Numbered from the stretch's first letter, positions 1 to 6,306 are shown. The stretch: 10,274 nucleotides of DNA from Methanomicrobiales archaeon (GCA_019136335.1 JAGVUK010000065.1:1-10274); one strand, 5' to 3'. Numbers and translations are program-made. Notes: a model not told the origin generated them from the sequence alone.

Positions 1-1154
1 TTTCCACCTGCTCTCAGTGTGGAGCATCCCTGGAGAATGTTGCCCCCTCTGCTGTAGATTGTCGCCAGGTCTTCGATCTCCCTACCCTTCGGTTTTTCGT
101 GACCGAATACCGTGTAGAGTACAAATGGTGTCCCCACTGCAAGTGTTTCCATCGGGCTGAATTTCCCTCTGAGGTAACGCAGCCCGCGCAGTATGGCACC
201 AACCTGAAGACTCTCCTGGTCTACTTCTGTGTCTACCAGCTGCTTCCGTATGAACGAGCCTCAGAGATGGTCTTTGACCTCTTCGGCCACTCGCTGAGTC
301 CGGCAACGGTGGTTGCAGCCGTGGAGGAGTGTTCTCAAAATCTGACAGGAGTGGAAGAGCACATCCAGAACCTCCTGCAAGAGGCACAGGTTCTCCATGT
401 CGATGAAACTGGCATGAAGGTGTGCGGCACCCGGCGCTGGCTGCATGTGGCTTGTACCGATCTGCTCACCTGTTACGGATATCATCGGAAACGAGGAGCA
501 CAGGCAACGAATGACATGAGGATCCTTCCTGCGTTTCGAGGAACGATGGTCCATGACTTCTGGGCGACCTACTTCAAGTACTCCAGTAGTCATGCGATCT
601 GTAACGCTCACCTCATGCGTGAACTCCAGGGGATCTCAGAGAACTACAAGCATCGGTGGAGCGAAGCCTTGAGGCACCTCCTGATCGAGATCAAAAGAGC
701 GGTGGATGCTGCAAAACAAGAGGATCAGGGCACCCTGATGCCGGAAAAACTTGCGGCCTTTGAAGAGCGGTATCGCATGATCCTCGACGAAGGGGAGGAG
801 GAGGCAAAAGCCTCGGGAGTTCCCGAGAAGCAGGGGACACGGGGCAGAAAGAAGCAGTCGAGAGCGAAGAATCTCCTGGATCGTTGTCGCACCTACCAAC
901 AGGATATCCTGCGATTCATGAAGGATTTCACCATACCCTTCACCAATAATCAGGCTGAACGAGATCTCCGGATGATGAAGGTGAAGCAGAAGATCTCCGG
1001 GACATTTCGAAGTGAAGAAGGTGCTATGAACTTTTGCAGGGTCCGAGGGTTCATATCGACGGTCAGGAAACATGGCCGCCCTGCGCTACCAGATCTGAGG
1101 GGAGTGTTCGAGGGGACGCCCTTCATGCCGATGGCAGCTCACCGGGTACCCTGA
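1..1154 (+). CDS. IS66-family transposase, 5' end outside the window
   Basis: DDE transposase of the IS66 family, which moves its own insertion sequence by cut-and-join chemistry. The reading frame is already open at base 3 and runs to a TGA at 1152-1154, so the start lies left of the window; the GTG at 99 is internal. Two CxxC pairs (codons at 9-20, CSQC, and 129-140, CPHC) form the zinc-binding domain typical of IS66 TnpC. The likely catalytic acids are Asp in LHVDET (402-404), Asp in VHDFWATY (555-557) and Glu in NNQAERDLR (957-959). The last is followed by the family signature KVKQKISGTFRS. The C-terminal tail (ISTVRKHGRPALPDL...PFMP) is also family-like. I see no frameshift, so the visible part looks intact. 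Family-level assignment is firm; the subgroup and whether the IS66 accessory genes tnpA/tnpB exist cannot be judged here. Confidence 0.93.
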   Translation, partial: STCSQCGASLENVAPSAVDCRQVFDLPTLRFFVTEYRVEYKWCPHCKCFHRAEFPSEVTQPAQYGTNLKTLLVYFCVYQLLPYERASEMVFDLFGHSLSPATVVAAVEECSQNLTGVEEHIQNLLQEAQVLHVDETGMKVCGTRRWLHVACTDLLTCYGYHRKRGAQATNDMRILPAFRGTMVHDFWATYFKYSSSHAICNAHLMRELQGISENYKHRWSEALRHLLIEIKRAVDAAKQEDQGTLMPEKLAAFEERYRMILDEGEEEAKASGVPEKQGTRGRKKQSRAKNLLDRCRTYQQDILRFMKDFTIPFTNNQAERDLRMMKVKQKISGTFRSEEGAMNFCRVRGFISTVRKHGRPALPDLRGVFEGTPFMPMAAHRVP

Positions 1155-1162
1155 ATAGTTAC
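1140..1162. mobile_element. Probable right end of the IS66 element
   Basis: The transposase stop codon sits inside the sequence ACCCTGAATAGTTAC (1148-1162), immediately followed by AT-rich DNA (1163-1177) that looks like a host promoter. In compact IS66-like elements the terminal inverted repeat often overlaps or abuts the 3' end of the transposase gene. The left end is outside the window, so neither the matching repeat nor the target duplication can be seen. The exact boundary is inferred. Confidence 0.45.
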
Positions 1163-1164
1163 GT

Positions 1165-1176
1165 TATATTTAAATA
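1165..1176 (+). promoter_or_regulatory. TATA element of the lipoprotein gene
   Basis: TATATTTAAATA (1165-1176) is a strong archaeal TATA-like box. Transcription starting about 25 bases downstream would begin at about 1195-1200, at the ATG itself, so the mRNA would be leaderless. In agreement, no Shine-Dalgarno sequence precedes the ATG at 1200. The box begins only a few bases after the presumed insertion-sequence end. Confidence 0.55.
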
Positions 1177-1199
1177 AACATGCACACGATTTTCATGGT

Positions 1200-1604
1200 A
1201 TGAAACCAGTTGTCATATTACTAGCGCTGTTAGTTGGCTTTCTGTTGGTCTGTGGGTGTACTCTAAATGGCGGTACCGTTAACACCTCTGAAACCCCCCA
1301 GCCGACGGTGCAACAGCCCACTGCAGTTTCGCAACCATCACCGTCAAATGCGCCGAAATACCAGGCAGGGGATATTATCGATGATACTCCTAGAAACGAC
1401 GGCCCTTGCTGGCTAGTTCTCTCATATGATCCAGAAACAGACATGTATGAGACGGCTGTTATTTTTAAGCACGATGACGGTTCATGGGGATATCTGCTGG
1501 ACGAAGATACCGATTGGGATGAAAGAAAGTTCATCGACACAGAGTACCCTGCGTATATCGCTCACGTCGAACTGTCTGATGTAACAATCGGATCCTCCAT
1601 ATGA
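1200..1604 (+). CDS. Small exported lipoprotein, function unknown
   Basis: A 134-residue protein with a classical lipoprotein signal: MKPVV, a hydrophobic stretch (residues 4-17), then the lipobox LLVCGC with the predicted lipidated cysteine at residue 20. A Thr/Pro/Gln/Ser-rich linker (about 27-50) follows, as in many surface lipoproteins of Methanomicrobiales, then a compact acidic domain (about 53-134) containing WLVLSYDPETDMYETAVIFKHDDGSWGY. I do not recognise the domain. It would be anchored on the outer face of the cytoplasmic membrane. The start at 1200 is the only one that keeps the signal peptide, and the TATA placement suggests a leaderless message. The part coding YDPETDMYETAVIFKH recurs in degenerate form just past the stop (1600-1650), so the present C-terminus may result from a rearrangement. 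It is a single gene between an insertion sequence and the 3' end of fae-hps. Confidence 0.75.
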   Translation: MKPVVILLALLVGFLLVCGCTLNGGTVNTSETPQPTVQQPTAVSQPSPSNAPKYQAGDIIDDTPRNDGPCWLVLSYDPETDMYETAVIFKHDDGSWGYLLDEDTDWDERKFIDTEYPAYIAHVELSDVTIGSSI

Positions 1605-1683
1605 GCCAGAGACGGATGAGTGCGAAAAAGATGTTATTTTTAAGCACGAATCATTTTTTTTCTGCCGCCTGCCAATGCGCTGA
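1600..1683 (+). pseudogene. Decayed partial repeat of the lipoprotein domain
   Basis: Read in the frame starting at 1600, this stretch gives YEPETDECEKDVIFKHES, closely matching YDPETDMYETAVIFKH inside the upstream lipoprotein (coded at about 1424-1474). By hand, the two 51-base DNA segments align without gaps, with 39 identical positions. The repeat is out of frame with the lipoprotein gene and overlaps its stop codon. It has a stop upstream in its own frame (1582-1584) and ends at 1681-1683. It is best read as the remnant of an internal duplication or of a neighbouring paralogue. Confidence 0.55.
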
Positions 1684-1928
1684 GGTTCAGAAAGACGGTT
1701 GAGAGTCGTCCTGCCCCTCTCCAGGTTCGCGGCCTGTATCAACCCCGCGTCCGTGGTCCCACCCCCGGACAAACTCCCACTGGAGGACCGGGAGGTTGAA
1801 CGTCGTTGAGCCAGACCGTGATATCCCGCAGCTGGTGGATGAGCTGCCGGATATAGTTCGGGGAGTAGTCAGACGACAAGGGCAAAATGGTTCATACACG
1901 AAAATATGGTTGAGAGTATATTGTTGTA
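1684..1928. other. Intergenic stretch with a possible coding remnant
   Basis: There is no intact gene here. On the minus strand about 1783-1890 reads LSSDYSPNYIRQLIHQLRDITVWLNDVQPPG, with the G/C-rich third codon positions seen in the real genes of this window. It has no start codon and is closed by a stop upstream (TGA near 1900). It may be a fragment of a lost gene; I cannot name the family. The decamer ggttgagagt occurs at about 1698 and again at about 1911. I see nothing else in the rest. Confidence 0.3.
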
Positions 1929-1951
1929 ATGACCGATTAGAAGTCGGTCAT
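1929..1951 (-). terminator. Hairpin over the fae-hps stop codon
   Basis: Perfect 8-base inverted repeat ATGACCGA / TCGGTCAT (1929-1936 and 1944-1951) with a 7-base loop that includes the TAA stop codon of fae-hps. The following transcript (toward lower coordinates) lacks a long U run. A role in termination or in protecting the mRNA 3' end is therefore only a possibility. Confidence 0.3.
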
Positions 1952-3118
1952 AATTCTGAACTGGTCGATCTCTTCGGTGCTCAGTTCCTCGAGGAACTCC
2001 TCCGCCGCGTGCTGGATATTCTTGCTCGCGGTGATGGCCCGGCCGACGACCAGGATATCCGCGCCCGCCTTGATCGCATCCTTCACGACGTGCTGCCGGA
2101 TGCCGCCCGCCGTCGCGACGAGCAGCCGCTCGCCGCCCGCCTTCTTGATCGCCGGGATGTCGCCCCAGGCGTGTGCAGTATCCTCGACGTCGATGCCCCG
2201 GTGGAGTTCCACGACGTCCGGTTTCACCTTGAGCTGCTCGACGACGGCGCGGGGGTCCTCGACGTTGAGCATATCGACGACCGTGTAGATGCCCGTCTTC
2301 CGGGTGTCCTCGATCGCCTTCTCGATCGTCGAGAGGGGGGCAAGGCCCGAGATCACGACGGCGTCGGCGCCGGCGTCGGCGGTCATCCGGGCCTCGAGGT
2401 TCCCGGTGTCGAGGGTCTTTAAGTCAGCCACGATGAACGCGTTCGGCCGGATCTCGCGGATCTCGGATATGATCGAGAGCCCGAACTTCTTGATCAGCGG
2501 CGTCCCGGCCTCGATGATCAGGTGATCGTTCTGGGGCAGCGACTCAAGGACCCTCCTCATATGGTTCTTGTCCACGAGGTCCATCGCGACCTGAAGATAC
2601 GGCGGGTCCCAGAGGCGCTGGACCTTGAACCCCATGACCGCGTGGGCGGCCCGGTCCTTCTCGTGCAGGAGCGTCCCGACGTCGGGGAACCGGTCGAGAG
2701 CCCGGCGGAGCGCGAGTTTCATCGCGCCGTAGTTGAACCGGTAGATCTTGTTGTAGTCCTGTGCGGTGGGGTGGACGAAGACGCTCGCCATAATGACGGT
2801 GTCCTCGATATCGATCCCCTCAAAGACGCCCTCCTCGACCGAGTCGGCGACGGCCTTCGCCACCGCCGCCTGCACGGGCCCGAACATCTGGTTCACCTGG
2901 TACTCCTTCTTTAAGGTGACCTTCGGGATGACGAGCGTCGAGGGCTTCGTCGGCAGGTTCGGCCTGATGACCGCAAGGAGCGGGGTGTGGCCCCTCGAGA
3001 GCTGCGAGATCGAGTTCGCAAACGCCTGCCCTACCGCGCCCTCTTTATTTCCCATTACCAGATCGATATGCGCAAGTTCTGCGCCGTCTCCAACCAATGC
3101 TTCACCGATGAGATACAT
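1937..3118 (-). CDS. fae-hps: Bifunctional formaldehyde-activating enzyme / 3-hexulose-6-phosphate synthase
   Basis: A 393-residue cytoplasmic fusion enzyme. The N-terminal Fae domain (about 1-160) condenses formaldehyde with tetrahydromethanopterin to methylene-H4MPT. The C-terminal Hps domain (about 170-393, a TIM barrel of the OMP decarboxylase suprafamily) interconverts ribulose 5-phosphate plus formaldehyde and hexulose 6-phosphate. In methanogens the pair is thought to make pentose phosphates from hexose phosphates and trap the released formaldehyde. Visible support: His17 in ELAHIDL, the catalytic histidine of Fae; TPLLAVIRPNLPTKP; NYGAMKLALRRAL; and in Hps the VADLKTLDTGN motif (Asp232, Lys234, Asp237), VVELHRGID and VGRAIT. 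The frame extends upstream to 3409, but family N-termini begin M-Y-x-I-G-E-A, fixing the start at 3118. GAGGG lies 7 bases upstream (3126-3130), with a TATA element at 3160-3166. Both domains look complete. Confidence 0.96.
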   Translation of the reverse strand: MYLIGEALVGDGAELAHIDLVMGNKEGAVGQAFANSISQLSRGHTPLLAVIRPNLPTKPSTLVIPKVTLKKEYQVNQMFGPVQAAVAKAVADSVEEGVFEGIDIEDTVIMASVFVHPTAQDYNKIYRFNYGAMKLALRRALDRFPDVGTLLHEKDRAAHAVMGFKVQRLWDPPYLQVAMDLVDKNHMRRVLESLPQNDHLIIEAGTPLIKKFGLSIISEIREIRPNAFIVADLKTLDTGNLEARMTADAGADAVVISGLAPLSTIEKAIEDTRKTGIYTVVDMLNVEDPRAVVEQLKVKPDVVELHRGIDVEDTAHAWGDIPAIKKAGGERLLVATAGGIRQHVVKDAIKAGADILVVGRAITASKNIQHAAEEFLEELSTEEIDQFRIMTDF

Positions 3119-3159
3119 ACCAATGCCCTCAGATAGTGCACAAATATTGGTGAGACATC

Positions 3160-3166
3160 TATTAAA
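3160..3166 (-). promoter_or_regulatory. TATA element of fae-hps
   Basis: On the minus strand TTTAATA (3166-3160) lies about 25 bases before a predicted transcription start near 3137. This would give a leader of about 20 bases that still contains the ribosome-binding GAGGG at 3126-3130. Spacing fits an archaeal TBP/TFB promoter; no operator-like repeat is evident. Confidence 0.45.
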
Positions 3167-3365
3167 GATCACCCGGGCCGCCCCGTAAAACCGTTCGCGA
3201 TACAGGTTTTTTTGAGGAGAACCGGCAATCAGGGAGGGTTTATGCCCGGGGCGAGGTCCGGCGCCGCGGGCGGATGCCCTGTGTCCGGATACGGGGACTC
3301 CGGCCACGAAGGGTCCCCCCGGACGAAGAAAGGTATTTTCCGGCCCGGGAGCATGGTCCCCCTCA

Positions 3366-4055
3366 ATGTCGGAACTCTTCGCCCTCCAGACGCCTCTCGC
3401 GGAGCTCATCCTCAGGGCGGCCGTGATCTACTTCTTTCTCCTGATCGTCATGCGGATCATCGGCAGGCACGAGTTCGGCCAGCTGACCCCATTCAACCTC
3501 GTCCTCCTGCTCATCATATCGGAGAGCATCTCCCAGGCAATCAACGCGGGCGACAACTCGCTTCTTGCAGGGCTCATCAGTGCATCGACGCTTCTCGGCC
3601 TGAACGTGATCATCTCCGTCGCGCAGTACAAGAACGGGCAGATCCGCGGTATCGTCTCTCCCGGCGCGCTCAAGGTGATCGAGGATGGCAGGATCATCGA
3701 AAAGAGCCTCCGGCGGGAACTGATGACCCACGACGACCTCGCTGAGCGGCTCCGCGCAAAGGGTATCGCCGGGGTCCAGCAGGTCCGGGTGGCCTACATC
3801 GAGAACGACGTCGATATATCGGCGCTCACCTGCCCCGAGAGCGACCGGCACCAGGTCCGCCGGGCCTCGGCCGCCAAGAAGAGGCAAAGAGGGAATGAAC
3901 GGCGGCCGGGGTGCAGAGACGCGGAGAAAGGGTGCGCGGGCTCCTGCGAAGTCAGTGCAGCAACCGGTGAACTCTCCTTTGCGTCTTTTCGCGCCTCCAG
4001 AGCCTCGCGCGTTGCTGCGAAGCTCGCGAAGGGGAGTGGGGGGCACCCGAACTGA
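3366..4055 (+). CDS. YetF/DUF421-type membrane protein with an anomalous C-terminal tail
   Basis: The first ~155 residues match the YetF/DUF421 pattern: hydrophobic helices at about 12-30, 43-58 and 66-86, with the family-like segment MRIIGRHEFGQLTPFN (29-44). A cytosolic alpha/beta domain follows with VIEDGRIIEKSLRRELMTHDDL (104-125) and GVQQVRVAYIENDVDIS. Family function is poorly defined. From about residue 157 the protein becomes basic, Arg/Ala/Gly-rich low-complexity sequence (157-229) that I do not associate with the family; the underlying DNA looks like intergenic repeat. The natural stop may have been lost. Start: ATG 3366 begins the hydrophobic N-terminus. GGGAG at 3347-3351 is rather far upstream, and a weak TATTTT (3334-3339) would make the message nearly leaderless. 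It is divergent from fae-hps, with 247 bases between the two starts. Confidence 0.8.
   Translation: MSELFALQTPLAELILRAAVIYFFLLIVMRIIGRHEFGQLTPFNLVLLLIISESISQAINAGDNSLLAGLISASTLLGLNVIISVAQYKNGQIRGIVSPGALKVIEDGRIIEKSLRRELMTHDDLAERLRAKGIAGVQQVRVAYIENDVDISALTCPESDRHQVRRASAAKKRQRGNERRPGCRDAEKGCAGSCEVSAATGELSFASFRASRASRVAAKLAKGSGGHPN
3905..4045. repeat. Possible dispersed repeat inside the DUF421 tail
   Basis: GC-rich sequence with short internal repetitions: AGACGC near 3917 and its inverse GCGTCT near 3985, and two copies of CTGCGAAG near 3953 and 4014. The style (gagacgcggagaaag, tttgcgtcttttcgcgcc) resembles the degenerate intergenic repeats of many prokaryotic genomes. It supplies most of the odd C-terminal tail of the preceding gene. 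That it is dispersed elsewhere in the genome is a guess. Confidence 0.25.
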
Positions 4056-4193
4056 TGCTTGCAGGAACAGGGCCGCTATGCTATCAGCGACGGTAGCGCA
4101 ACCCGATCAATCAACCAGGAGATCTGCAGATTTCAGCCCCCGGAGCGGGCCGACAGAGATACCCGGCGGTATCCGGGAGGAGTCATAAGAATG
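4056..4193. other. Convergent intergenic region with small palindromes
   Basis: Between the 3' ends of the DUF421 gene and tRNA-Trp. It contains the palindrome ATCTGCAGAT (about 4121-4130) and the inverted repeat GATACC-cggc-GGTATC (4158-4173). The inverted repeat lies about 20 bases past the tRNA 3' end and could help end transcription from either side. I see no coding signal. Confidence 0.35.
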
Positions 4194-4346
4194 TGGGGTC
4201 GGTGAGATTTGAACTCACGATCGACGGGTCTCTCCGACATGCATCAGTGCTCCAACGGGTCATCATCCGTCAATCAGAAGACCCATTGTTCATCACGTGC
4301 AAAGACCGCTGGAGCCCGTCGCCATTCCGGGCTTGGCCACGACCCC
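4194..4346 (-). tRNA. tRNA-Trp (anticodon CCA) with a 79-nt intron
   Basis: Acceptor stem GGGGTCG (4346-4340) pairs perfectly with CGACCCC (4201-4195); the discriminator is A at 4194, as usual for tRNA-Trp. The D arm uses GCC/GGC (4337-4335 and 4323-4321). Anticodon stem ACGGG (4319-4315) pairs with CCCGT (4228-4224), and the T arm GTGAG-TTCAAAT-CTCAC spans 4218-4202. The anticodon CCA is at 4312-4310. The intron lies after position 37 (4308-4230), the commonest archaeal site. Its ends form a bulge-helix-bulge: CTCC (4314-4311) pairs with GGAG (4235-4232), and the three-base bulges A-G-C (4310-4308) and A-G-A (4231-4229) are cut after their second base. The exons total 74 bases, and the terminal CCA is not encoded. 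The splicing endonuclease and ligase would act in trans. Confidence 0.95.
4230..4308 (-). ncRNA. tRNA-Trp intron acting as a box C/D methylation guide
   Basis: In transcript order the intron holds box C GTGATGA (4296-4290), box D' CTGA (4277-4274), box C' ATGATGA (4266-4260) and box D CTGA (4247-4244). The bases before box D pair with the tRNA anticodon loop: the fifth base upstream (G, 4252) pairs with C34, within ten continuous pairs from position 31 into the first intron bases (one G-U). The fifth base before box D' (G, 4282) pairs with position 39 (C, 4228), within nine pairs including two G-U. By the plus-five rule this predicts 2'-O-methylation of C34 and C39. Both duplexes cross an exon-intron junction, so the target is the unspliced precursor. 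Haloferax and other euryarchaea have the same design, with U at 39. The RNA would act with L7Ae, Nop5 and fibrillarin. Confidence 0.93.
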
Positions 4347-4373
4347 GCTCTCTATACAGTTGACGCCATGCAG

Positions 4374-4378
4374 TATAA
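4374..4378 (-). promoter_or_regulatory. TATA element of tRNA-Trp
   Basis: On the minus strand TTATA (4378-4374) lies about 28-32 bases upstream of the mature tRNA 5' end. This predicts a start near 4350 and a very short 5' leader for RNase P to remove. It lies back to back with the promoter of the acyl-CoA synthetase gene. Confidence 0.5.
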
Positions 4379-4405
4379 GGGTTGCGCTGGAAGAAACCAG
4401 TAACG

Positions 4406-4434
4406 ATATAACCGTACCGCCGCCCATTTATATA
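4406..4434 (+). promoter_or_regulatory. Promoter region of the acyl-CoA synthetase gene
   Basis: Two TATA-like elements precede the ATG at 4437: ATATAA (4406-4411) and TTTATATA (4427-4434). The first predicts a start near 4433, giving an essentially leaderless mRNA for the ATG at 4437. The second would start transcription inside the gene and leave only the ATG at 4503. I prefer the first, because residues before 4503 match the family N-terminus. No Shine-Dalgarno sequence is present, in keeping with a leaderless message. Confidence 0.45.
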
Positions 4435-4436
4435 GA

Positions 4437-6137
4437 ATGGTTGAGGGCAGTTACGCGTGTGGAAACTCGCAAAAACCCCTGATCGGCATCACCATCGGTG
4501 AGATGCTGAACCGAATTGCAGCGGCGCACCCGGATAGCGACGCACTCATCTCAGTCCACCAGAATATACGGTGGACGTATGCTGAGTTTCTCGAGCGCGT
4601 CAACACCCTTGCGCGCGCCCTCATGGCGCTCGACGTGGAGCGCGGGGACCGGGTCGCCATATGGGCGCTGAACTATGCGGAATGGATACTCGTCCAGTTC
4701 GCCACCGCGAAGATCGGCGCCATCATGGTGAACATCAACCCGGCATACCGAACCTACGAGTTCGAGTACGCCATGAAGCAGTCCGAGGTGCAGACGCTCC
4801 TCCTCCAGGGCCGGTTCAAGACGTCCGATTATGTCGGCATGTTCTACGAGTCCTGCCCCGAGGCGTTCGAGGCGAAGCCGGGCCGGATCAACAGCGACAA
4901 ATTCCCGTTCCTAAAGAACGTCGTCTTCCTTGGCGATATCCCCTACAACGGCATGTACACCTGGGACGACCTCCTCGCGAAGGCCGCGCTCATCAGCCCC
5001 GACGAGCTCCGGGAGCGGGAAGAGTCGCTCGACTTCGACGACGCGGTCAACATCCAGTACACCAGCGGGACCACCGGCTTCCCGAAAGGGGTTGTCCTGA
5101 CCCACCACAACATCTTAAACAACGGGTTCATCATCGGCGAGGGGATGAAGTTCACCCACGAGGACCGGCTCTGCATCCCGGTGCCCTTCTACCACTGTTT
5201 CGGCATGGTCCTCTCCAACATGGCCTGCGTCACCCACGGCGCCGCGATGGTCCTGCCCTCACCGGTCTTCAACGCCGAAGCGGTCCTCACCGCGGTACAG
5301 GAGGAGCGGTGCACGGCGCTCCACGGTGTGCCGACCATGTTCATCGCCGAACTCTCTCACCCGGACTTCCCGAAATACCGGCTGGACTCGCTCCGGACCG
5401 GTATCATGGCCGGGTCGCCCTGCCCGACCGAGGTGATGCGGGAGGTCAACCAGAAGATGAACATGTCCGAGATCGTGATCGTCTACGGGCAGACGGAGAC
5501 CTCCCCCGGCGTCACGATGACCACGACCGCCGACCCCCTGGAACGCCGCGTCTCCACCGTCGGGAGACCGTTCCCCCACACTGAGATCAAGATCGTCGAC
5601 CCGCACACGAAACGGGTCCTCCCCCGCGGGGAGACCGGCGAGATCTGCGCCCGGGGTTACTGCGTGATGCGGTGCTACTACAACAACCCGAACGCCACCC
5701 GCGCGACGATCGACGAGAACGGCTGGAACCATACCGGGGACCTCGGGGTGATGGACGAGGAGGACTACGTCAAGATCGTCGGCCGCTTGAAGGATATGGT
5801 GATCCGGGGCGGCGAGAACATCTACCCGCGCGAGATCGAGGAGTTCCTCCACAATCACCCGTTGATCGCCGACGTCTACGTGATCGGTGTCCCGGACAGG
5901 AAGTACGGGGAAGAGCTGATGGCCTGGATCAAGACGGAGAACGGGGCAAGTCTCACCGAGGCGGAGGTGAAGGAGTTCTGCCGCGGCCGGATCGCGCACT
6001 TCAAGATACCGCGGTATGTCAAGTTTGTCGACGATTTCCCGATGACGGTCTCGGGGAAGGTCATGAAGTTCAAGATGCGCGAGGCGGCGATCGAGGAGCT
6101 CGGCCTCGAGTGTGAGTCTCAGATCGAGACCGCATAA
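4437..6137 (+). CDS. Acyl-CoA synthetase (AMP-forming)
   Basis: A 566-residue cytosolic enzyme of the ANL adenylate-forming superfamily. It activates a carboxylic acid with ATP to an acyl-AMP, then transfers the acyl group to CoA. All core motifs are present: P-loop YTSGTTGFPKG (208-218), VPFYHCFGMV (249-258), YGQTE (350-354), HTGD (432-435), GRLKDMVIRGGENIYP (449-464) and the C-terminal catalytic lysine in SGKVMK (Lys541). Length is normal for the FadD / medium-chain group. The N-terminus SYACGNSQKPLIGITIGEML is typical of that group and supports the start at 4437 over the ATG at 4503. The substrate cannot be read from sequence; medium or branched-chain acids are as likely as long chains. 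In methanogens such enzymes may serve organic acid assimilation rather than beta-oxidation. It is a single gene divergent from tRNA-Trp, with a U-rich terminator directly after the stop. Confidence 0.93.
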   Translation: MVEGSYACGNSQKPLIGITIGEMLNRIAAAHPDSDALISVHQNIRWTYAEFLERVNTLARALMALDVERGDRVAIWALNYAEWILVQFATAKIGAIMVNINPAYRTYEFEYAMKQSEVQTLLLQGRFKTSDYVGMFYESCPEAFEAKPGRINSDKFPFLKNVVFLGDIPYNGMYTWDDLLAKAALISPDELREREESLDFDDAVNIQYTSGTTGFPKGVVLTHHNILNNGFIIGEGMKFTHEDRLCIPVPFYHCFGMVLSNMACVTHGAAMVLPSPVFNAEAVLTAVQEERCTALHGVPTMFIAELSHPDFPKYRLDSLRTGIMAGSPCPTEVMREVNQKMNMSEIVIVYGQTETSPGVTMTTTADPLERRVSTVGRPFPHTEIKIVDPHTKRVLPRGETGEICARGYCVMRCYYNNPNATRATIDENGWNHTGDLGVMDEEDYVKIVGRLKDMVIRGGENIYPREIEEFLHNHPLIADVYVIGVPDRKYGEELMAWIKTENGASLTEAEVKEFCRGRIAHFKIPRYVKFVDDFPMTVSGKVMKFKMREAAIEELGLECESQIETA

Positions 6138-6190
6138 GTTTCTTTTTTTGCCCCGGGCGGGCCTGCCGGGGGCGATGGTGGCCGCCCGGG
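6138..6190 (+). terminator. T-rich terminator followed by a GC hairpin
   Basis: Directly after the TAA the strand reads gtttcttttttt (6138-6149), the oligo-U signal that ends transcription in euryarchaea. It is followed by the inverted repeat CCCGGGCGG / CCGCCCGGG (6152-6160 and 6182-6190, 9 perfect pairs, 21-base loop). The order, T tract before hairpin, is the reverse of a bacterial terminator, so the T tract is probably the main signal. Confidence 0.6.
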
Positions 6191-6269
6191 CCCGATTCGG
6201 GATGAGTTGCCGCGTGCAGGCCCCGCCTTCGCCCCGGGAACTGCCCTGCCGTGAGATTGATAAATTCAT

Positions 6270-6276
6270 TTTTATA
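6270..6276 (+). promoter_or_regulatory. TATA element of the propeller-inhibitor gene
   Basis: TTTTATA (centre about 6273), set in AT-rich sequence within GC-rich surroundings, predicts transcription from about 6298-6300. That leaves a leader under ten bases containing GGGAG (6301-6305). The purine run sits one base before ATG 6307 and four before ATG 6310, so the second ATG may be the real start. Confidence 0.5.
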
Positions 6277-6306
6277 CTATGACCGTAATCTTTCGCCCGG
6301 GGGAGA

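Noticed and set aside
1796..2422. Long open frame on the plus strand opposite fae-hps
   Set aside because: It is the antisense of a highly conserved gene in GC-rich DNA; the Asp/Arg/Val-rich product resembles no protein and has no ribosome-binding site.
3119..3409. N-terminal extension of fae-hps up to 3409
   Set aside because: The extension crosses the fae-hps promoter and the start of the divergent gene, and the known family N-terminus begins at the Met coded at 3118.
4209..4482. Small plus-strand proteins across the tRNA region
   Set aside because: They lie antisense to a fully folded tRNA gene with intron and have no start signals.
4661..5584. 307-codon plus-strand frame inside the acyl-CoA synthetase gene
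   Set aside because: Overlaps a gene with all family motifs; the product is Arg/Pro/His-rich, typical of an out-of-frame shadow in GC-rich DNA.
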